DNA of 64,000 nucleotides, taken from contig CAWJPY010000021.1 in NCBI GenBank assembly GCA_963844865.1, positions 242,581 through 306,580 on the forward strand, written 5' to 3'. Each line of letters starts with the position of its first letter. Position 1 is the first letter of the stretch. The translations under genes were made by a program, and so were the position numbers. This DNA is from CAWJPY01 sp963844865 (lineage in GTDB: Bacteria > Acidobacteriota > Thermoanaerobaculia > Thermoanaerobaculales > Sulfomarinibacteraceae). A model generated the notes under the pieces. The model did no database searches. It was not told where the DNA came from and saw only the letters and a list, made by a program, of their open reading frames with translations. Below, piece by piece: positions 59,719-64,000 of the stretch.

Positions 59719-60878
59719 CCCCGCATGACCTCCTCCGGGTCGGAGATGGCGGCCCGCCATGATGGGATCACCGTGCTCGCCACGTAGGGCACAACGGTGA
59801 GGAAACCCATCACGAACACCTGGTAGAGGTCCAGGTACGGCGTCAGGCGGAACTTCGGGAAGATGACCGACCATCCTTTGATCACGGGCGCCAGGATCGA
59901 TGCCCCCAGCAGGAACACGTGGACATAAGCAAGAATCAATCCAAGCAGGAACGCGGTCACCGACAGCGCGGCGCCCTCCCAGAACCTGAGCTCCAACACC
60001 TCGGTCGTTCCCCACCCCACCGCCTTCAACAGTCCGATCTCCCGTCGCTCCTCGGCGCTGATGCCCGTGGCCTTGTCCCAGGCCAGGATGCAGAAGGCCA
60101 CCAGCGCCGACACGAAGAGGGTCAGGATCATGCCGCTGCGCCAGCTGAACACGGCCTCGTAGGTGCGGATCAGCTCGCTCCTCGTGATGGGGCGCGTGTC
60201 CGGGTAGATCCTCGTGATCTTCTCGGCGACGGTCGCCACCTCCACCGGGTTGTAGACCTGCACTGTCGCATCGGTCGCCATGCCCGTCGGCAGACCAAAG
60301 AAATCGACGAGCTCGTCCTGACGGAGCACCACGAGATCGTTGGTCAGGATGCTGGAGCGGGCGTCGAAGATCCCGACCACCTCGAAGGTGACGCCCACCC
60401 CCCGGCCGTTCACCATCACCAGGTCGTCGCCCACCTCCAGGGAGCGCGCCCTGGCCACCCCGGCGCCGATGGCGCATGCGCCGGGGGAGAAGGGCAGGGC
60501 GCCGTCGAGCAGCTCGATCTGCCCGGGTGCGCGCTCGACGCCCATGAGGGTGTAGTTCGACCCGACCAGGGCGTCGTAGTAGTACCCCCAGAATCGCGGC
60601 TTCACGTCACCGACGCCCGGGATCTCCCGGATCCGCGCGAGGTAGTCCAGGGGGATCAGCTCGTGCCGGCCAGCCATCACCCGTTGCAGCACCATCTCCG
60701 GCGCCCCCTCGAGGAGGAGGGATGCCTCGACCCTGAGGGAGTGGGTCAGCAGGAGGATCGACGCCAGCACCGCGATGGTGAAGGTGTAGACCACGAGGAT
60801 CGCCAGGTTCTTGCCGCGCCGACGCCACAGCGAGGACAGCGCGTAGTCCAGGATCTTGAGCCGTTGCGTGACCGCCAT
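59715..60878 (-). CDS. FtsX/MacB-family ABC transporter permease
   Basis: A 387-residue membrane protein with the FtsX-domain layout: one N-terminal helix (LAILVVYTFTIAVLASILLL), a periplasmic domain of about 220 residues and three C-terminal helices with the GISAEERREIGLLKAVGW segment and the final PSWRAAISDPEEVMRG tail. The periplasmic domain has VGDDLVMVNGRGVGVTFEVVGIF, as in MacB/LolE proteins. The ATG at 60878 is the first position where conserved sequence begins; the frame is open further upstream without an SD. It lies 14 bp after the 103-residue protein gene and is coupled to the ATPase. Confidence 0.9.
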   Translation of the reverse strand: MAVTQRLKILDYALSSLWRRRGKNLAILVVYTFTIAVLASILLLTHSLRVEASLLLEGAPEMVLQRVMAGRHELIPLDYLARIREIPGVGDVKPRFWGYYYDALVGSNYTLMGVERAPGQIELLDGALPFSPGACAIGAGVARARSLEVGDDLVMVNGRGVGVTFEVVGIFDARSSILTNDLVVLRQDELVDFFGLPTGMATDATVQVYNPVEVATVAEKITRIYPDTRPITRSELIRTYEAVFSWRSGMILTLFVSALVAFCILAWDKATGISAEERREIGLLKAVGWGTTEVLELRFWEGAALSVTAFLLGLILAYVHVFLLGASILAPVIKGWSVIFPKFRLTPYLDLYQVFVMGFLTVVPYVASTVIPSWRAAISDPEEVMRG

Positions 60879-60892
60879 GGTCGGGGTCGCGA

Positions 60893-61204
60893 TCAGCCGC
60901 CCGGGCGCGCGGGCCCGGAGTGCGGGCGCGGCACCGGCACGATGGAGCCGGCCGGGAAGTGCTCCAGCGCCGCCGGAAAGTCCTCGAAGGCCGCGAACAG
61001 GTCGGCCTGGGAGGGATGCCGGGTGTATCTCGCCTCGGTCCACAGGGCGAGGTCCGTCAGACCGAAGGCGCTCACGACCGCGCGCTTCGCCGGCTGCTCA
61101 TGGCGAGCCCGGTGAAGACACACCCCGCGTCCCCACATGGCGAGGCCGACGAGCACCACCACCTCGAGCGCGGTCAGTGCCACGAAAACGCGGTATCTGC
61201 CCAT
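60893..61204 (-). CDS. Small membrane-anchored protein encoded after nosL
   Basis: A 103-residue protein with one N-terminal membrane helix (YRVFVALTALEVVVLVGLAMW) and a short extracytoplasmic domain, VSAFGLTDLALWTEARYTRHPSQADLFAAFEDFPAALEHFPAGSIVP. A single Cys follows the helix (GVCLHRARHEQP). The ATG at 61204 overlaps the nosL stop as TGATG. I do not recognise a named family; the position between nosL and the permease implies a part in the same transport step. Confidence 0.8.
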   Translation of the reverse strand: MGRYRVFVALTALEVVVLVGLAMWGRGVCLHRARHEQPAKRAVVSAFGLTDLALWTEARYTRHPSQADLFAAFEDFPAALEHFPAGSIVPVPRPHSGPARPGG

Positions 61205-61686
61205 CACCTGCCGGGTATCTTGTCCGGCGTCACCTCAGCGAACCGGAGCGGAGGGTCGCCGGCATGGTCGGCGCGGAAGCTCTCCGCCTCCTCGGCGGTG
61301 GCCAGGGGCACCAGCTCGTGTCCCATGGGGCCCATGACGTCGCTTCCGGCCACATAGAACGCCTCGTGGGCGTCGATCATCCGCGTGCTGTAGTAGTCGG
61401 TCACCCACACCTTGAGGATGTCCTCGGCCTGGCGTCCCGACGCGTACGTCTCCATGTCGTGCAGGTAGCGGAACATGTCCTTGGGACCGTCGAAGAAGAC
61501 CCGGTCGCCGTCCTCATACTCCACCGCCGCGATCCAGTTGGTGTACTTGGCCACGAACATCCCGCACACCGGGCAGCGGTCCCGAGCCTCGGGATGCGGG
61601 GGTTCCTCGGCCATTCCCACACCCACCACCAACAGACAGACGAGCGCGAACCCCACGGACCATCGTGTGTGTCCCATGACCTCCAT
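61204..61686 (-). CDS. nosL: NosL-family copper chaperone
   Basis: A 160-residue exported protein. The signal peptide (WSVGFALVCLLVVGVG) ends without a clear lipobox, unlike most NosL. The NosL domain has the DRCPVCGMFVAKYTNW motif with the Cys and Met ligands, then VFFDGPKDMFRYLHD, VTDYYSTRMIDAHEAFYVAGSDVMGPMGHELVP and an AEEAESFRADH end. NosL binds Cu(I) and supplies it to nitrous oxide reductase in denitrifiers. No nosZ, nosD or nosF is in the window, and here it heads an operon with an FtsX-type ABC pair, so it probably delivers copper to other proteins. The start may be 61686 or the ATG at 61677. Confidence 0.93.
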   Translation of the reverse strand: MEVMGHTRWSVGFALVCLLVVGVGMAEEPPHPEARDRCPVCGMFVAKYTNWIAAVEYEDGDRVFFDGPKDMFRYLHDMETYASGRQAEDILKVWVTDYYSTRMIDAHEAFYVAGSDVMGPMGHELVPLATAEEAESFRADHAGDPPLRFAEVTPDKIPGR

Positions 61687-61762
61687 GATCCGTGCCGCCG
61701 CAGGCCCTTGTCAATGGGGCCCCTTCGGACGACACCCGCCCCATGCTCCGCGACACGGTGCT

Positions 61763-61804
61763 GTCTCAGAATGTCTCATCGTCTCAACCGCCCTGCGAGA
61801 CACC
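61763..61804. repeat. GTCTCA repeats upstream of nosL
   Basis: GTCTCA occurs at 61763-61768, 61773-61778 and 61781-61786, and GAGACACC at 61797-61804. These are the same words as the repeats at 55336-55491 on the other side of the operon. Nothing else recognisable fills the 360-bp gap up to 62048 except the -10 box TAGGAT at 62032-62037. Confidence 0.6.
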
Positions 61805-62047
61805 ACCCCGGCACACCGGAACGTTCGTCCTCCCCTCACAAGTTTCAGCGGGCGAACCGATTACCCACGGGCCCGGCGCGGGATCGCCGACGGCGACGCG
61901 TCATTCCCGGTGCGGCGGTGGTGTCACACGGAGGCGCCGGCGACACAACGGTCGGGCGCTCCCGCGCACGCACGCATCGCCTGTGCCGTCGTCCACCTGC
62001 CGGAACCCGACACCTCGGGCACGATTGTTGCTAGGATTGGGACCATC

Positions 62048-62113
62048 ATGGGCAAGGGCAGCACGAACCGGGTCTTCCGGAGCGGACGACGACCCGCGCG
62101 GCGAGGTCCCTGA
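62048..62113 (+). CDS. Possible 21-residue leader peptide
   Basis: A short basic frame starting MGKGSTNRVF. It begins 10 nt after TAGGAT (62032-62037, with TG one base before the box, an extended -10), so the message would be almost leaderless. Its stop overlaps the next start as TGATG, which would couple the two. It could be a regulatory leader or simply a chance frame. Confidence 0.35.
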   Translation: MGKGSTNRVFRSGRRPARRGP

Positions 62114-62592
62114 TGGGGCCCCCGCGTCCGGGTGGAAGGCATGTGAGGGCGGTCTCCCGGTTCTCCACGGCCCTGGCCGCGGTGGCCCTCGTCCTCCCCC
62201 AGCTCCTCGCCGGGGTCCCATGGGGATCGGCTCACGCCTCTTCCGAGCCCTATCGCTGCTGCTGCGGATCCAACTGCCGTTGCACCGGCCCCTGCTGTAA
62301 CCACTCCGGACGCCGGCCCCGGCCCACGGGCCATGATCACAGGATGAGCAACGGTGCGGCGGAGGTGGACGGCGGCGACACCTGCCGTCTGCCCCCCGCC
62401 ACCACGCCCCGCCCGGACGAGGGCAAGCACCGTCTCCACCGGCCCTCCGGGGCCGCACTGCTCCTGCACTCCCCACCCCCGGCGACGGCGGCGCGCTCCA
62501 CGGCGCCTGAGGTCCCTCCGCCCGCGGGCCCCGGGCACAGGCGCGCCGAGCCGCGCGCCCCGCCACTCCCCCTCCTCCCGACCACCTTGTGA
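62113..62592 (+). CDS. Exported Cys- and Pro-rich protein upstream of the TonB receptor
   Basis: A 159-residue protein. Residues 1-42 form a signal peptide (FSTALAAVALVLPQLLAGVPWGSAHAS). A cysteine cluster comes directly after: Cys49, 50, 51, 55, 57, 61 and 62 in RCCCGSNCRCTGPCC, close to a Cu(I)- or Zn-binding pattern; the CGSNCRC core recalls the CGPACDC of the lipoprotein at 33752. The remaining ~90 residues are Pro/Ala/His-rich and probably disordered. GAGG lies 6 nt before the ATG. It precedes the TonB-dependent receptor by 145 bp, so a soft-metal-handling partner of the receptor is likely. Confidence 0.65.
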   Translation: MGPPRPGGRHVRAVSRFSTALAAVALVLPQLLAGVPWGSAHASSEPYRCCCGSNCRCTGPCCNHSGRRPRPTGHDHRMSNGAAEVDGGDTCRLPPATTPRPDEGKHRLHRPSGAALLLHSPPPATAARSTAPEVPPPAGPGHRRAEPRAPPLPLLPTTL

Positions 62593-62737
62593 CCGAGACA
62601 TCCTGAACACCCCGCCGTCCGGCCTCCGCGACGGCGCGGGCCCTCCCCCACCGCGGGCCGTTCCCGCCGCGACGTCGGGGAGGAGTGGTCGATCCCGGCC
62701 GACCTCGTGCATGCGCCGGGAGAGTGGGAGTACGACG

Positions 62738-64000
62738 ATGACCGCACCTCGCATGCTGCTGACCGCCCTCTGCTTGACATGGTTGATGGTGACCGCCGCG
62801 GGCGGTGCTGCAGCCGCCTCGGGCACCCTCCTGGGAACCGTGCCCGGCCCGGCGCGACGCGCCTCCCAGGGGCGCTCGTGGTGGTAACCGCCACCGACGG
62901 TCACCAGGCCGCGTCGGTGGTCACCGGCGAAGGTGGCCACTTCCACATACCCGACCTGGCCCCTGGGCGGTACGGGGTCGAGGCGAGGCTCAGCGGCTTC
63001 CATCCCGGCGCCGTCGCCAACGTGGAGGTGGCGGTCGGGACCGTCACCCGCGTGGACCTCATCCTGGCCAGCGCCACCTTCCGGGACTCGGTGGAGGTCC
63101 GGGCCGCCTCGCCCCTGGACACCCTGGAGGCCAGTGAGCTGCGGGAGACCGGCGCCCGCGACCTCGGAGAGGTGCTGCAGCGCGTTCCAGGCATCTGGAA
63201 GGTCCGCAAGGGCGGCATCGCCAACGACGTCAGCTTCGGGGATTTCGCCAGGACGACCTGACCATCCTCATCGACGGCGCCCGGGTCGCGGGCGCCTGCC
63301 CAACCGCATGGATCCCCCGGCGTTCCACCTCGACTTCGCCGAGGTCGATCGCGTGGAGGTCGGGCCCTCCACCGGCCGCATGATGGCCCAGGGCAGCCTC
63401 GGCGGCATGATCAACGTCGTCACCAAGAAGCCGGCGCCGGACCTCTCCGCGGAGGCGACCATGGTCGCCGGGTCCTGGCACACGCGCAACCCGTCAGCCA
63501 CCGTGGGGTATGGAGGCGAGAGGGCGGGGTTCCTGGTGGGCGCCTCGACCAGGTCCAGCCTCCCCTACGAGGACGGTTCGGGCCGGCCGTTCACGGACGC
63601 CGCCAACTACAGCAGCGCCGTCTCCGGCAAGGACGCCTACGAGGTCACCAGCTTCTGGTCCCGTGCCTACGCTCAGCCCGCAGGCGGCCACGAGCTGAGC
63701 CTCTCCTGGGCACGCCAGGAGGCGGACGACGTTCTCTACCCGGCCCTCCTCATGGATGCCGTCTACGACGATACGGACCGACTCGTGCTCGGGTACCGGT
63801 ACGCAGCTTCCGGGGCGACGGTGCGCGGTGTGAGCGCGACCGCGTACTTCACGCAGGTGGACCACTGGATGGTGGACAGCCTGCGGACGTCTGCGATCGG
63901 TGCACCCCGCGGCTGGAGCATGGGTACCCGCGCCACCACGTCGGTGACGGGCCTGTCGATGCAGGCCGACCTCGCCACCGTCACCGTGGGCCTGGAGAGC
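62738..64000 (+). CDS. TonB-dependent receptor, copper-receptor-like (partial, three frameshifts)
   Basis: An outer-membrane receptor that continues past the right edge. The signal peptide is MLLTALCLTWLMVTAAGGAAA, with GGGAG 7 nt before the ATG. A carboxypeptidase-regulatory-like domain (ALVVVTATDGHQ, GHFHIPDLAPGRYGVEARLSGF), a plug (DLGEVLQRVPGIWKVRKGGI, DLTILIDGARV, GACPNRMDPP, EVDRVEVGPSTG, GSLGGMINVVTKKP) and the first barrel strands follow. GACPNRMDPP resembles a segment of copper receptors such as OprC. Single bases are missing near 62840, 63250 and 63297; with them restored one frame runs to 64000. Three breaks in 460 bp mean either poor assembly or a decaying gene. Confidence 0.75.

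Noticed and set aside
61690..61715. A TTGACA on the minus strand upstream of nosL as a sigma-70 promoter.
   Set aside because: No acceptable -10 box lies at the right distance (ggatca is poor), so it was not listed as a promoter.

Overview
The window is very GC-rich DNA from a Gram-negative bacterium: there are a TonB-dependent receptor, several lipoprotein signal peptides and many exported proteins. Multihaem cytochromes, Ig-like and PKD secreted proteins and carboxypeptidase-regulatory repeats suggest a respiratory, metal-handling lineage such as Acidobacteriota or a Desulfobacterota-like group. This is an inference from gene style; no rRNA or other taxonomic marker is present. At least six genes carry a TAnnnT-like -10 box 6-7 nt before the start codon and no Shine-Dalgarno (SD) site, so leaderless transcripts look common. 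Seven sites need a one-base correction to keep a gene open, which points to assembly errors, real decay, or both.

Layout. 1-5.5 kb: a giant secreted repeat protein running off the left edge. 5.9-9.2 kb: a histidine phosphatase, a methyltransferase, an SDR enzyme and an alpha/beta hydrolase. 9.4-12.5 kb: a 23-haem cytochrome c fused to a membrane cytochrome b. 12.8-18 kb: a HEPN-like protein, a lytic transglycosylase lipoprotein, a membrane protein and two clusters of a 13-bp palindromic repeat. 18-30 kb: housekeeping and envelope genes (EamA transporter, glycosyltransferases, EcsC, SixA, MEMO-like protein, GHMP kinase, M23 peptidase, redoxin). 30-34 kb: a decahaem cytochrome with a MopE-type motif, a nucleotidyltransferase and a lipoprotein with three six-cysteine repeats.

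34-55 kb: a leftward run of large exported proteins: a fibre-like repeat protein, two tandem paralogues (one carrying a subtilisin domain), a small conserved protein, three adjacent multicopper-oxidase-type proteins and an 1,814-residue beta-helix protein. A small gene at the head of the run lies just below an exact sigma-54 (-24/-12) match.

55.6-64 kb: a copper-handling locus. Seven leftward genes, six of whose junctions are overlapping or very close, encode NosL, a 103-residue protein, an FtsX-type permease, its ATPase, a polytopic membrane protein with conserved Cys and His, an SCO protein and a cytochrome c/periplasmic-binding fusion. Divergent from them are a Cys-rich exported protein and a TonB-dependent receptor resembling copper receptors.

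Working idea: the receptor, NosL, ABC and SCO genes bring in and deliver copper, the neighbouring multicopper proteins use it outside the cytoplasmic membrane, and the multihaem cytochromes move electrons between the quinone pool and extracellular or periplasmic partners.
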